Shown: piece by piece, positions 1-9,094 of the stretch
Numbering within the stretch: the first letter of the stretch is position 1
Layout: each line of letters begins with the position of its first letter
NCBI RefSeq assembly: GCF_003340345.1
Contig: NZ_PPTQ01000016.1
Location: 1-64,000, forward strand
Source of the DNA: Paraeggerthella hongkongensis
GTDB taxonomy: Bacteria; Actinomycetota; Coriobacteriia; Coriobacteriales; Eggerthellaceae
DNA: 64,000 bases
Direction: 5' to 3'
Notes under the pieces: model-generated
Seen by the model: the letters and a program-made list of their open reading frames with translations, nothing else
Told to the model about the DNA's origin: nothing
Databases searched by the model: none
Position numbers and translations under genes: made by a program

Positions 1-390
1 TCTTGGTTTCCCGCCGCCCGCTCCCCCGAGGGGTCCGCGGCCGGCCGGGGTCCGTCTCATGCGGATCCGTTCACTTGGCTTTTTTCTCGCTTGTTCTGCT
101 TCTCAGTATCCGGTTTTCAAGGTTCTCGCGGACCCGCTTGCGGGCCCTCCGCTCGGTATGCAACCGTTTGCGGGAGGGTTCGTTTTCCCAATCGCTTTTC
201 GGCGATTCGCGCTTCCCTCAAACGCGGGAGTTGTATATTACCGGTAAGTTCTAAGTAACGCAATGGTAAATTTCGAATTTGCTGCATATTTCGGGTGATA
301 ATTTGCAAAACCCCAGGTCACGGATTGTTGAGTTGTGAACTTTGCACACAACTGGTTTGCAACCCGAATCTAGCCCATGTAAAAGCGCTC
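1..390. other. Intergenic region, no gene recognised
   Basis: No open frame here has a convincing start, ribosome site or recognisable product. The first 200 bases are GC-rich and the next 180 are AT-richer (around 230-360). On the minus strand, just past the anti-sigma stop, lies a weak hairpin (GCGCT paired with AGCGC, about 382-404) followed by four Ts, which could end the sigma/anti-sigma operon. Confidence 0.5.
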
Positions 391-1269
391 TTATAGGGAA
401 GCGCCCGGATCCCCTCCTTGTCCTCGACCCATTCCGTTCCCGGACCCGGAAGAAGCCCCTTGCCCGAACCGTCCCCCACCGGCTGGCCCATGACCCTCCC
501 CTTTGCCCCCGGAAGTCGTCGCGCCATCGGGGTGAGCGCACGCCTCGATGCGATCGCGGAGCTCGCGCATGCTCATCTTCGAGCATGCTTCAAGCGTAAC
601 ATTGGGATCGTACTCCATCAGCTCGAGAGCCGCACGGTAGCGACCGACCCCCATGCCCGCGTCGGCCGCAGCCGCTCGGTCTCCTTCGCTTACGACGGCG
701 CAGGCGCCCGCGCACGGCAGCGCCGCTAACTGCGCATCGCTCTCGGCCCGAAGGCTCTCAGCTTGCCGGTTGTCGCCCGACGTGACGCTCACTTCGACAA
801 AAGACGTCTCCTGTATATAAGGAGCAAAGCCCTCGCTTTCCGTCAGCGCCTCCAATGCCGAAGCGTACGGACGATTTTCGAGCGAAACCGAATCCAGGAC
901 GGCACGGCCATCCTCGTTGAGCGCCCTTGCCTCCACGACCAATCCGAATCGGTTGACGGAAAGCTCGAGAGACGGGTTAACGTCTATTCCCACGTACGCC
1001 GTAGGCTCCGCGTACAGGCGGTACCCGCTCAGACATACCGCCGCCAACACGAGGCACGCCGCGAGAGCCGCCACCCTGCGGACGCCATGCGCCCGGAAGC
1101 GGGAGCGCGGCGAGGGTTCTTTTTCAGAAGACGACCCCATCGGCGCGGGAACGGGAACCTCGGCGGCGCAGCGAGCCGCCTCTATGCAGGCAAGGGTTTG
1201 ATTCTTCACGGATTCGGGAACCTTGACCTCGTCGAAGGCCTCTCGGACGCGCTGATCGAGATAGCTCAT
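391..1269 (-). CDS. RsgI-like membrane anti-sigma factor
   Basis: Predicted single-pass membrane anti-sigma factor that would hold the neighbouring ECF sigma factor inactive. Residues 1-40 form a short cytoplasmic part. A hydrophobic helix lies at about 64-83. The external part begins with YVGIDVNPSLELSVNRFG (about 92-109), the hallmark of the RsgI middle domain. The tail from about residue 240 is rich in Gly, Ser and Gln. The chosen ATG overlaps the sigma stop as ATGA, which is typical of translational coupling; a longer frame upstream lacks this logic. No classical zinc-binding anti-sigma motif (HxxxCxxC) was seen. What the external domain senses is unknown. Family assignment is good; direct partnership with the sigma factor is inferred from the overlap. 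Confidence 0.82.
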   Translation of the reverse strand: MSYLDQRVREAFDEVKVPESVKNQTLACIEAARCAAEVPVPAPMGSSSEKEPSPRSRFRAHGVRRVAALAACLVLAAVCLSGYRLYAEPTAYVGIDVNPSLELSVNRFGLVVEARALNEDGRAVLDSVSLENRPYASALEALTESEGFAPYIQETSFVEVSVTSGDNRQAESLRAESDAQLAALPCAGACAVVSEGDRAAAADAGMGVGRYRAALELMEYDPNVTLEACSKMSMRELRDRIEACAHPDGATTSGGKGEGHGPAGGGRFGQGASSGSGNGMGRGQGGDPGASL

Positions 1270-1757
1270 GACAAGACCTCCTTCAACTGCTGCTTGCCGC
1301 GCGCGATCCACGAGTAAACGGTGTTGACGGGCGCGTCGACCATGCGGGCGATTTCGGGCGCGGTGTATCCTTCATAGAGCGAGAGGTACAAGGGCGTGCG
1401 CGGCGGGTCGTCGAGCGACCTCATGGCATCGGCCACCTCGCTCTCGAAAGAGGCCGGCTGAACCGCAGGGTCCGTCGATACGGGATGCGAGGGAGCCGCG
1501 TGCGCGTCGAACGAAACGTTGCGGCGCGCAGCGGCTTTCAGCATGTCTTTGCATACATTGGTAGACACGCGAATGAGCCAGGCTTTGCGATGCTCTTCGT
1601 TCTCGAACGCTGCACTGTCGGCGAGGGCGTACTTCATGAACGTGTCTTGAAATGCGTCCTGAGCGTCGGCATGCGCGCGGAAATAGAGGCCGCACACGCG
1701 CCATACGGCGTCGCCGTGAGCCTCTATAGCCCGCTCGATGTCTGTACCCGGTCTCAT
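1266..1757 (-). CDS. ECF-type RNA polymerase sigma factor
   Basis: Sigma-70 family, extracytoplasmic-function type, 163 residues, a normal size. Region 2 covers about residues 5-70, with the AQDAFQDTFMKYA core-binding and -10 recognition helix. Region 4 covers about 110-160 and ends in the helix-turn-helix GYTAPEIARMVDAPVNTVYS. Much longer in-frame starts exist, but they would overlap the repeat gene upstream, so the ATG of MRPGTDIERA was chosen. It is the middle gene of a three-gene operon: the secreted repeat protein stops 19 bases upstream, and the anti-sigma start overlaps this stop. It probably directs transcription of its own operon when a surface signal releases the anti-sigma. Confidence 0.9.
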   Translation of the reverse strand: MRPGTDIERAIEAHGDAVWRVCGLYFRAHADAQDAFQDTFMKYALADSAAFENEEHRKAWLIRVSTNVCKDMLKAAARRNVSFDAHAAPSHPVSTDPAVQPASFESEVADAMRSLDDPPRTPLYLSLYEGYTAPEIARMVDAPVNTVYSWIARGKQQLKEVLS

Positions 1758-1776
1758 GGTGCGAACAAATCGGCCT

Positions 1777-2226
1777 TTAGCCGCGCTGGCAACCAGCCCC
1801 GTAGCCGCAACCGGCTCCGCGGCCCGGACCAAAGCCCTTGCCCTGACCCTGTCCTTGGCTCTGACCCTGGCCGTACCCCGCGGAACCGCGGTTGTCGCAA
1901 ACGCCGTCGCCGTTGGCGTCGACGTAGCCCGAGCCCATGCCGCGACCGTCGACGCGGTTGTCGCAGACGCCGTCGCCGTTGGCGTCGACGTAGCCCGAGC
2001 CCATGCCGCGACCGTCGACGCGGTTGTCGCAGACGCCGTCTTGATCGGCGTCGACGTAGCCCCCGCGCGCTGCGTTTGCCTCCTGATCGGCCAGCACGGG
2101 CTGCACGCGCGCGCTTTGCCCCAGCCCCATCCAAGCATGGGGCATCGCATTCGCGAACGCGACGGCGGGCACCGCAAGCGCCACCAGAGCGATGACAGCG
2201 ACGATGGCGATGGTTTTCTTCTTCAT
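1777..2226 (-). CDS. Secreted protein with EF-hand-like 22-residue repeats
   Basis: A 149-residue exported protein. Residues 1-27 are a signal peptide (MKKKTIAIV, a hydrophobic core, then AFANA). Residues 57-114 hold two full 22-residue repeats and one partial, each starting YVDANGDGVCDNR. The D-x-N-G-D-G-x-x-D spacing matches the calcium loop of EF-hand and dockerin repeats, and each repeat has one Cys. The C-terminus (115-149) is Gly/Gln-rich with two more Cys. It is the first gene of the sigma/anti-sigma operon. The ATG at MKKK is preceded by AGGAGG-like sequence. Calcium binding follows from the motif; the biological role is unknown. A structural or signal-receiving surface protein reporting to the anti-sigma is one possibility. 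Confidence 0.8.
   Translation of the reverse strand: MKKKTIAIVAVIALVALAVPAVAFANAMPHAWMGLGQSARVQPVLADQEANAARGGYVDADQDGVCDNRVDGRGMGSGYVDANGDGVCDNRVDGRGMGSGYVDANGDGVCDNRGSAGYGQGQSQGQGQGKGFGPGRGAGCGYGAGCQRG
1890..2060. repeat. 66-bp in-frame tandem repeat inside the secreted protein gene
   Basis: A 66-bp unit begins at 1915 and again at 1981, nearly identical at DNA level; partial copies flank it at about 1892-1914 and 2047-2057. Since 66 is 22 codons, copy number can change without breaking the frame. The near-perfect DNA identity points to recent expansion or continuing homogenisation. Confidence 0.9.
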
Positions 2227-2348
2227 GAATCGGTCCTCCTGGTTGTTCGTTCGTGCTTCCTTCATATACAACACGAACGAGCGGCGGCCATCCTTGCAAG
2301 AGTTTTGAAAAAAATGCAACAGAGGCGACCCGAAGGCCGCCTCTGCGA

Positions 2349-3560
2349 TTAGACCAGCTTCACAAACTTGCGCTTGCCTACTTGCAGCACCGCGCCTTCG
2401 ATTGCGGCCGGCTCCACGTTGTAGGACTTCGGAGGCAACGCTTCGCCGTTCACCTTGACGCCGCCGCCGTCGATCAGGCGCCGAGCCTCGCCGGCACTCC
2501 CCGCCAAACCGGCGTCAGCGATAAGCTTCGCCAGGTACACGAAGCCGTCCTCGTTCGGCGTCAAGTCGGCAGCGTACTCGGGGATGTCGTCGGGTACCGC
2601 ATGCTGCTTGAACACGAGGTCGAACTGCTCTTCAGCTGCCGTGGCAGCCGCTTGGTCGTAGTACGCTTCCACGATGTTGCGAGCAAGCGCGCGCTTCACC
2701 TTATTAGGATGCAGCTCATCGGCAGCCAAGCCGCGCTCGATCGCGTCGATCTCGTCGACCGAGAAGGCGGAGGCCAGACGGTGGTACTTGATCATGAGCT
2801 CGTCGGGAATCGACATGACCTTGCCGAACATGTCGGCAGGCTCGTCGGTCAGGCCGATGTAGTTGCCGTAGCTCTTCGACATCTTCTGCACGCCGTCGGT
2901 GCCCTCGAGCAGCGGAAGCGTCAGGCACACCTGCGGCTCCATGCCCATCTTCTCCATGAGCTCGCGACCAGCCAACAGGTTGAACAGCTGGTCGGTGCCG
3001 CCCAGTTCGACGTCGGCCTTGATGACCACCGAGTCGTAAGCCTGCATGACGGGGTAGAGGAACTCGTGCAGGCTGATGGGCTGGTTGCCCGTGTAGCGGT
3101 TATGGAAATCGTCGCGCTCGAGAATACGGGCCACCGTGAAGTTGCTGGCCACCTTGAGCAGGCCCTCCATGTTGAGGGAGAGCAGCCATTCGGAGTTGTA
3201 GCGCAGCGTGGTCTTCTCGGGATCGAGGATTTTGAACGCCTGGTCAACGTACGTTTGAGCGTTCACCTTGATCTGATCGGACGTGAGCTGCGGACGCGTG
3301 GAGTTACGGCCCGACGGATCGCCGATAAGCGCCGTGCCATCGCCGATGATGAGCGTGACGCCGTGACCGAGGTCCTGGAACTGGCGCAGCTTGCGCAGCG
3401 GAACCGCATGGCCCAGATGGATATCGGGAGCCGTAGGGTCGACGCCCAGCTTGATGTTGAGCGGCGTGCCGCGCTTGAGCTTTTCGAGCAGCGCGCTTTC
3501 CGGCACGATCTTCGCGGTGCCGGAAGCGATGATGTGCAGTTGTTCTTCAGCGGATAGCAT
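2349..3560 (-). CDS. tyrS: Tyrosyl-tRNA synthetase
   Basis: Class I aminoacyl-tRNA synthetase that charges tRNA-Tyr, 403 residues. The HIGH-type motif is HLGHAVPL at about 48-55 and the KMSKS loop is exact at 226-230. The Tyr-binding region holds LGGTDQLFNLLAG (about 186-198). A C-terminal S4 RNA-binding domain occupies about 335-403 (RRLIDGGGVKVNG). The start at MLSAEEQL is preceded by GAGGAA on the minus strand; the longer in-frame start lacks a ribosome site. No T-box leader was found in the short upstream gap, in contrast to pheS in this window. Confidence 0.97.
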   Translation of the reverse strand: MLSAEEQLHIIASGTAKIVPESALLEKLKRGTPLNIKLGVDPTAPDIHLGHAVPLRKLRQFQDLGHGVTLIIGDGTALIGDPSGRNSTRPQLTSDQIKVNAQTYVDQAFKILDPEKTTLRYNSEWLLSLNMEGLLKVASNFTVARILERDDFHNRYTGNQPISLHEFLYPVMQAYDSVVIKADVELGGTDQLFNLLAGRELMEKMGMEPQVCLTLPLLEGTDGVQKMSKSYGNYIGLTDEPADMFGKVMSIPDELMIKYHRLASAFSVDEIDAIERGLAADELHPNKVKRALARNIVEAYYDQAAATAAEEQFDLVFKQHAVPDDIPEYAADLTPNEDGFVYLAKLIADAGLAGSAGEARRLIDGGGVKVNGEALPPKSYNVEPAAIEGAVLQVGKRKFVKLV

Positions 3561-3635
3561 CGTTTCCTCTTTCTTTGCCTCTACGTAAGTTGCGATTCTA
3601 GCACACATTGGGAAAGCCCGATCGAGCCCGAAGCG

Positions 3636-6110
3636 CTACGAAACCCCCCGGAACAGATGACCGCTTGTCGTTCCCGGCGTTTTCGCGATTGCGCTGCCGC
3701 TTGAGTTGGCGACGTTGCGCGCACGGACGACGCGAGCCACCGCCTGGGTTGTCTGCTCCACGTTCATGAGCGTGGTGTCGACCATGAGCGCGGTCAGACC
3801 GGCGCTTATCAAGTCGGGCAGCGCGTGGACCACGTCAAGCTGCACTGCGTTGTACAGGTGAGTGCGCCCGAGGGCATCGGTGACCACGGGGAACTCGAAA
3901 TCTTTCCGATCGCGCAGGTAATGGGGGCTTTTGCGACGAGGGCACGCATCGCAATCCTGGTCGCACGGACCTTGGCTCATAAGCAGGCAATGCTCGGTCA
4001 CCATGAGCTCTTGGGAGCCTATCACTGTAAGACCCAGCTCAACAGGGGAATCCTCCGCCAGGTCGGCGATCTGGCCCAAGGTCAGCTCGGGAGACAGCCA
4101 CACGCGCTGAGCTCCTAGATTGGCGGCCGTGGCAAGCGAAAGCTCGTTCGTCACGGGAATGTGCGGGCCGACTTCCACCTGAGCTCCAAGTTCGACCGCG
4201 CGCACAAGCGCTCCCAGGTTTTCAACAAGAACGGGCTTGCCGGGCTTGACGTAGCGCCAAGCGTCGAAGTCGAGCGCCATCTCGCGCGTACCGGGCACAA
4301 GGTCATGCTCGATGGTGGGAAGGGCCACGACGGCCTGTTTCGGATAGCCGGCTTGCTCGGCCGTTTGCGATCGCTGGCCGGCAACGACGGCTTCGCCGCG
4401 CTTGTAATGCAAAGCGGGCACGTAGATGATATCCGCCCCTGCACGCTTCGCGGCACGAGCGCATGCGGGGTTCGTAGCCCATGCCGCAATGCGAAGCCCC
4501 TTCGGCCTGGCCGGCTGCGGGGTTTCGCGCACCGCCACGCGCGGAAGCGCGCGGTTGCAATCGCCTTCGAGCAGCAGGTCGACCAGTTCGTCCAAAGCTG
4601 CGGCGCGCACGCGATGCAGCTGGGAGAAGCCCACTCCCACGCCGTCGTCCAAATCGATATCCAGTCGTTCGATCGTAAACGGCGTTTGACCGAGTCGGTC
4701 GATATGAGCCCGCACGTCGTCTGCGGAAACGGGCTTCGTGCGCGCAGCCTCCACCACTTCGCCTTCCGCAACGGCAAGAGCTTCCGACGCAGCGGACGCG
4801 CGCACGGCAGCCCGAGGCGCAAGCGAGAACTCGACGCGCAGCGACTCGCCTATCTTCAGCACGGCGCGCCCGACGATCGGCACGCGCGGCTCGAACGCGT
4901 CATCTTCGAAGGCTGCGGCAGCGCTGCGCACGCGAAACACGCGATCGCCCTTGCCCACCGGACGCTCCGGCGACACGCGCACGTTTCCTTCGCGATCAAG
5001 CTCGACGGAATCGAGCGTGTACGCGAAATGACCTTTGTTCGTCCAAAACTCCAGGACGTCGCCGCGGACGAGCTCGCGCTCGGTGGCAACGGTTGCCACG
5101 CCGCCCTTGGCGGAAGCAACGCGCCCGACGAATACGCCTCGATTGTTGGGGCGCCCGTAGCTCATGATGTCATTGCCGCGCTCGCCCTCAAGGTACGCGG
5201 TGGTGAAACCGCGCGAGAACGCTTCGGCAAGCGCACGCTGCTCGTCGTCGTTCGCACGAGGAGCCTCCCCCACGCAACCCTGCGCACGCCAGGCGAGCAC
5301 CCGATCGAGCACGGCCCGATACACGCTGGTGACCGCGAACACGTACTCGGGCGATTTCATGCGGCCCTCGATCTTGAGCGAAGCAACGCCCGCTTGCACC
5401 AGTTCAGGCAGCAAATCCACAGCGCACAGGTCCTGCGGGGAAAGCAGGTGGTCGCCCGGTGAGGGCAGGCTTTTGCGCAGCGCTTTGTTACGCAGCTCGT
5501 ACGGCAAGCGGCACGCCTGCGCGCACATGCCTCGATTTGCCGAGCGGCCTCCGATGAGCGACGACATGAAGCACTGGCCCGAATAGCACACGCACAGCGC
5601 GCCATGTGCGAACGTTTCTACGTCCATGTCGAAGCCGTGCGCAACCTCGGCCAAATGCGCGATCTCGGCAAGGGACAGCTCGCGAGCAAGCGTCACGCGA
5701 CGCGCGCCCAAACGAGCCGCCGCCTCTATGCCCGCAGCGTTATGCGTGTTCATCTGCGTGGAAATATGCAGGCACGCCTCCGGCAATGCGCGGGACACCT
5801 CAGCCGCCACGCCGATATCCTGCACGATGAACGCGTCGGCCCCGGCGCGGTATGCCTGTCGAATCGTTTCGAGCGCGCGCGTTAATTCGGAGGGCAACAC
5901 GGCCGTGTTGAACGTCACGTACACGCTGACGCCGCGTAGGTGAGCGTAATCGCACGCCTCGGCGAACGTCTCCATCGTGAAGTTGTCGGCGCCGCGCCGA
6001 GCATTGAAAGAGTCGAGTCCGAGGTACACCGCATCGGCGCCGCCGCGAACGGCAGCATGAAGCGCGGCAGCGTTTCCGGCCGGAGCGAGCAGTTCGACAT
6101 CGTGAAGCAT
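3636..6110 (-). CDS. Peptidase U32 family protein with C-terminal extension
   Basis: 824 residues. The N-terminal half is a U32 domain: LLAPAGNAAALHAAVRGGAD at about 7-26, then AVYLGLDSFNARRGADNF, and further on the cysteine-rich block CYSGQCFMSSLIGGRSANRG followed by MCAQACRLPY. A beta-barrel segment and a second TIM-barrel-like half follow, with a cysteine pair region near CDQDCDACPRR close to the end. This two-part layout matches the large YhbU/RlhA-like proteins. Characterised members include collagenase-like proteases and the E. coli enzyme RlhA, which hydroxylates a cytidine of 23S rRNA; which activity applies here cannot be told. The conserved Cys residues would fit an iron-sulphur or redox centre. 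The ATG at 6110 is preceded by AAGGA. Confidence 0.88.
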   Translation of the reverse strand: MLHDVELLAPAGNAAALHAAVRGGADAVYLGLDSFNARRGADNFTMETFAEACDYAHLRGVSVYVTFNTAVLPSELTRALETIRQAYRAGADAFIVQDIGVAAEVSRALPEACLHISTQMNTHNAAGIEAAARLGARRVTLARELSLAEIAHLAEVAHGFDMDVETFAHGALCVCYSGQCFMSSLIGGRSANRGMCAQACRLPYELRNKALRKSLPSPGDHLLSPQDLCAVDLLPELVQAGVASLKIEGRMKSPEYVFAVTSVYRAVLDRVLAWRAQGCVGEAPRANDDEQRALAEAFSRGFTTAYLEGERGNDIMSYGRPNNRGVFVGRVASAKGGVATVATERELVRGDVLEFWTNKGHFAYTLDSVELDREGNVRVSPERPVGKGDRVFRVRSAAAAFEDDAFEPRVPIVGRAVLKIGESLRVEFSLAPRAAVRASAASEALAVAEGEVVEAARTKPVSADDVRAHIDRLGQTPFTIERLDIDLDDGVGVGFSQLHRVRAAALDELVDLLLEGDCNRALPRVAVRETPQPARPKGLRIAAWATNPACARAAKRAGADIIYVPALHYKRGEAVVAGQRSQTAEQAGYPKQAVVALPTIEHDLVPGTREMALDFDAWRYVKPGKPVLVENLGALVRAVELGAQVEVGPHIPVTNELSLATAANLGAQRVWLSPELTLGQIADLAEDSPVELGLTVIGSQELMVTEHCLLMSQGPCDQDCDACPRRKSPHYLRDRKDFEFPVVTDALGRTHLYNAVQLDVVHALPDLISAGLTALMVDTTLMNVEQTTQAVARVVRARNVANSSGSAIAKTPGTTSGHLFRGVS

Positions 6111-6242
6111 GGCAATCCTTACCTATATATAATGAAATTCAACGGGAGAGCGCTGCGTCAAACCAGACGCGCTGCATCGCGATCCCCCGCCCCTCTGTCA
6201 CTCAGCGATTCAGCTATAGCGCTATGGTAGTATAGTCGAACG

Positions 6243-8414
6243 ATGAAAATACGCCGAAAACAGCGTGAAAAGCGCACCCATGCGGTGCAATGGCTGCTTC
6301 TTCTGACCACAGCAGCCCTGTGCTTCGTCGCCTTCTGGGGCGTACGAGGAATGCTCAACGTCATGAACCAGTGGACGGAAGACCTCCCATCCATCGAAGA
6401 CACCGACTTCACCAGCCACGCGCAGGAATCCGTCATGTTCGCCGACGACGGTCAGACGGTCCTCGCCGAATTCCAGCTGGAAAAGCGCGACCCTATCGAG
6501 CTGAGCCAAATAAGCCCGTACGTCTTAAAAGGCACCGTAGACACGGAAGACGTGCGATTCTACGAACACGACGGCGTTGATTTTCCGGGCATCGCGCGCG
6601 CCCTCGTCAACAACCTGCGCGGCGGAAAGCTGGAGGGGGCGTCCACCATCACCCAGCAGCTTGTTCGGAACACCGTGCTGACGCAAGAAGCTCATGAGAT
6701 TTCTTTCGAACGTAAGATTCGGGAAGCCGAGCTGGCCGTCAATCTGGAGAAACGATTCTCCAAGGACGAAATCCTGCTCATGTACCTTAACACCATCAAC
6801 TACGGAGACGGATGCTACGGCATCGAAGCGGCAGCACGGAACTACTTTCAAACGTCGGCCGCCGACCTCACGCTCACCCAAGCCGCCACGCTCATCGGCA
6901 TACCCCAATCCCCCACGTACCTCAATCCCAAGGAGCACCCCGAGGCATGCCTGGAGCGACGAAACGTCGTGCTCGACCGCATGCTTTCTGCAGGAGACAT
7001 CACGCGGGACGAGTACGAGGCGGCAACAAGCGCAGAGCTGGGACTCAGCCTTGCTCCGGACGCTCCCGCCGACGGCATCTACGCCTACCATTACTTCACC
7101 AGCTATGTGCGAGACCTTCTGCTATCCGAGAACAATCCGTACGGGTGCTCGTACGCGGACCTGTTCAAGGGCGGCTTGACCGTCTACACCTCCATCAACC
7201 CGAGCTTGCAGGACAAAGCAGAAGCCGCCTGCAGTGCGCAGCGCGAGCGGATGGATGCCGACCTAGAGGCATCGCTTGTTGCTATCGAAGCGCAAACAGG
7301 CCAGGTAAAGGCTATGGTGGGCGGCAGCGATTACGATACGAGCAAGGTGAACCTTGCAACCGGAACGGGCGGATCGGGACGCCAGGCGGGATCGACGTTC
7401 AAGGCGTTCACGCTAGCCGCCGCCATCGAGCAGGGCGTATCCCCGCAAACACTCGTGGACTGCACGTCTCCCATGACGCATGTCATTGACGGGCAGAGCC
7501 ACGAGTTCGAGAACTTCGACGGCTACAACTACGGGATTCGCAGCATCCAGAGCGCCACCGCCATCTCCTCGAACACCGGCTACCTGCGCCTTTCGGAAGC
7601 CATCGGGCAATCGTCCACCACCGAGATGGCTGCCCGCTTGGGGGTCGCATCGCCGATGGCCACCGTGTATTCCACAACGCTGGGAGCCGCCGACGTTACG
7701 CCCCTTGACATGGCGGCCGCCTACGCAACGCTGGCGTCAGGCGGGATCAAGCGCGCCCCTGTGGTGGTGACGAAAATCCTCGACCGCAACGGTCAGGTGA
7801 TATACGAAGCTCCCGACACGAGCGAACGCGTGCTGGACGAACGCGTGACGGCAGCAACCACGAAAGTGCTGCGCACCGTATTCGAAACCGGCGAGGGCAC
7901 CGCGAACAATGCGCGGCTCTACAGCGGCCAACCCGTTGCCGGAAAGACCGGCACTTCGAGCGACTTCGCCGACCATTGGCTGGTCGGCTACACGCCCGCC
8001 CTCTCGGTATCCACCTGGATCGGCAATCCGGCAGGCGCCATCGCAACCGATCGGGGCATCACCTGCAACGCGCTTTGGAAAGACTTCATGGACCGCGCGA
8101 CCGAGGGGCAAGCTGTCGAGCACTTCGTCTCGATACAGGATCCTGCGTACAACAACCCGTACAACACCGCCCAGAAGAACAAGCTTGAGTCGCAGTTGAA
8201 CAAGGACGAGGACGACAAGGACGATCGACGCGATCTGCGCTCGGCCCCCAGCGCCGTAGGGCGCACGCTTTCGGAAGCCGCGTCCATCCTCGAGGGCTAC
8301 CCTGCAGGCTATCTCGAAGAGTATTCCGACACCGTACCCGCAGGCATCGTCATAAGCCAAAGCGTACGAGACGGGCAAGTGGTCATCATCGTATCGCTTG
8401 GACCTAAGCCTTAG
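6243..8414 (+). CDS. Class A penicillin-binding protein (PBP1A type)
   Basis: Bifunctional peptidoglycan synthase, 723 residues. A membrane anchor lies at about 15-37. The glycosyltransferase 51 domain (about 60-240) has the catalytic EDVRFYEHDGVDFPG stretch and GASTITQQLVRN. The transpeptidase domain has Ser384 in GSTFK, SSNTG with Ser442, and KTGTSS from Lys568. A charged linker (NKDEDDKDDRRD) leads into a C-terminal PASTA-like module at about 655-723 (AVGRTLSEAASILEGYPAG). PASTA modules bind uncrosslinked peptidoglycan or muropeptides. A second class A PBP is encoded convergently 700 bases downstream; the two share most motifs and are probably paralogues. A TATAGT-like -10 sits just upstream of the ATG. 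Confidence 0.95.
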   Translation: MKIRRKQREKRTHAVQWLLLLTTAALCFVAFWGVRGMLNVMNQWTEDLPSIEDTDFTSHAQESVMFADDGQTVLAEFQLEKRDPIELSQISPYVLKGTVDTEDVRFYEHDGVDFPGIARALVNNLRGGKLEGASTITQQLVRNTVLTQEAHEISFERKIREAELAVNLEKRFSKDEILLMYLNTINYGDGCYGIEAAARNYFQTSAADLTLTQAATLIGIPQSPTYLNPKEHPEACLERRNVVLDRMLSAGDITRDEYEAATSAELGLSLAPDAPADGIYAYHYFTSYVRDLLLSENNPYGCSYADLFKGGLTVYTSINPSLQDKAEAACSAQRERMDADLEASLVAIEAQTGQVKAMVGGSDYDTSKVNLATGTGGSGRQAGSTFKAFTLAAAIEQGVSPQTLVDCTSPMTHVIDGQSHEFENFDGYNYGIRSIQSATAISSNTGYLRLSEAIGQSSTTEMAARLGVASPMATVYSTTLGAADVTPLDMAAAYATLASGGIKRAPVVVTKILDRNGQVIYEAPDTSERVLDERVTAATTKVLRTVFETGEGTANNARLYSGQPVAGKTGTSSDFADHWLVGYTPALSVSTWIGNPAGAIATDRGITCNALWKDFMDRATEGQAVEHFVSIQDPAYNNPYNTAQKNKLESQLNKDEDDKDDRRDLRSAPSAVGRTLSEAASILEGYPAGYLEEYSDTVPAGIVISQSVRDGQVVIIVSLGPKP

Positions 8415-8443
8415 AACGGCGAAGCGCCGCAAGGACAATACAA

Positions 8444-8501
8444 GACGGGGTCAACGGCTCGTTTTCGACCGCAGGTCGGAACGCAAGCCGTTGACCCCGT
8501 C
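8444..8501. terminator. 16-bp perfect inverted repeat between convergent genes
   Basis: GACGGGGTCAACGGCT at 8444-8459 is matched perfectly by its complement at 8486-8501, and a second small hairpin lies in the loop. It lies between the PBP stop and the convergent lipoprotein gene, so a bidirectional terminator is the simplest reading. There is no clear T-tract, so a dispersed palindromic repeat is also possible. Confidence 0.6.
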
Positions 8502-8521
8502 CCTTGCTTGGTTCCTTTTGC

Positions 8522-9025
8522 TTAGTTCTTTTCCGATGCCTTGTTGTCGCCCGACTGCAGCTTGCCGATGCCGTCATCGTACTGCTGCTTGATCTGCGCG
8601 ACGCGGTCCGCGTACGTAGACCAATCGAAAGGCTGGGCTTCCGTTGCGCTGTCGATTTCGGTGTACAGGTCGATGTACGAGTTCAGCGCATCCTTCAAGC
8701 CGTTTGTTCCGTCGACGTATTCCTGCTGGATGTCCTTCAGGTCGTCGGGAACTTCAAGCTTGCCCAGCGAATCGATCGCCTTGAACGCATTGTCGGCCTG
8801 AGCGCGCATGCCCACTACGTCGCCGCGCGACACCGCGTCGGTGAAGCTGTCCAGCCTGCTTTTCAGATCCTCCATAACCTGGTTCACCTGGGTCATGTAC
8901 TGACGGTTCTGGGACTGCTGCTGAGCGGCCGCAGAATCCTGCTGCGCGCAACCGCCCAAAGCGAACACCATGAGCACGCCCGCGAACAAAGCAACGAGCA
9001 CTCGGGCGGATCTCGATCGTTTCAT
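8522..9025 (-). CDS. Small lipoprotein of unknown function
   Basis: A 167-residue predicted lipoprotein. The signal peptide ends in the lipobox LGGC, giving a lipidated Cys26 on the mature protein. The rest is hydrophilic and probably all-helical, beginning with a Gln-rich stretch (AAAQQQSQNRQYM) after the Cys. No enzymatic motif was recognised. It sits between two class A PBP genes, so a role at the cell wall is possible but rests on location only. Frame, signal peptide and codon use support a real gene. Confidence 0.8.
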   Translation of the reverse strand: MKRSRSARVLVALFAGVLMVFALGGCAQQDSAAAQQQSQNRQYMTQVNQVMEDLKSRLDSFTDAVSRGDVVGMRAQADNAFKAIDSLGKLEVPDDLKDIQQEYVDGTNGLKDALNSYIDLYTEIDSATEAQPFDWSTYADRVAQIKQQYDDGIGKLQSGDNKASEKN

Positions 9026-9094
9026 TATCTACCTGCTTTCCTGCATTGAATCGTCGTTATCGTATCGTAGCGGTTTTCGTCGGTCTTGAAACCG

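Noticed and set aside
300-390. A tRNA-like stretch (GGTTTGCAACCC) near the start
   Set aside because: No cloverleaf can be drawn, and neither an acceptor stem nor a T-arm of the right spacing is present.
1890-2060. Regularly spaced repeats that could suggest a CRISPR array
   Set aside because: The units are directly adjacent with no unique spacers and lie in frame inside a protein gene. No cas genes are near.
1754-2299. Arg-rich frame overlapping the repeat protein gene
   Set aside because: It is the repeat gene read in another frame; it lacks a signal peptide and has extreme Arg content.
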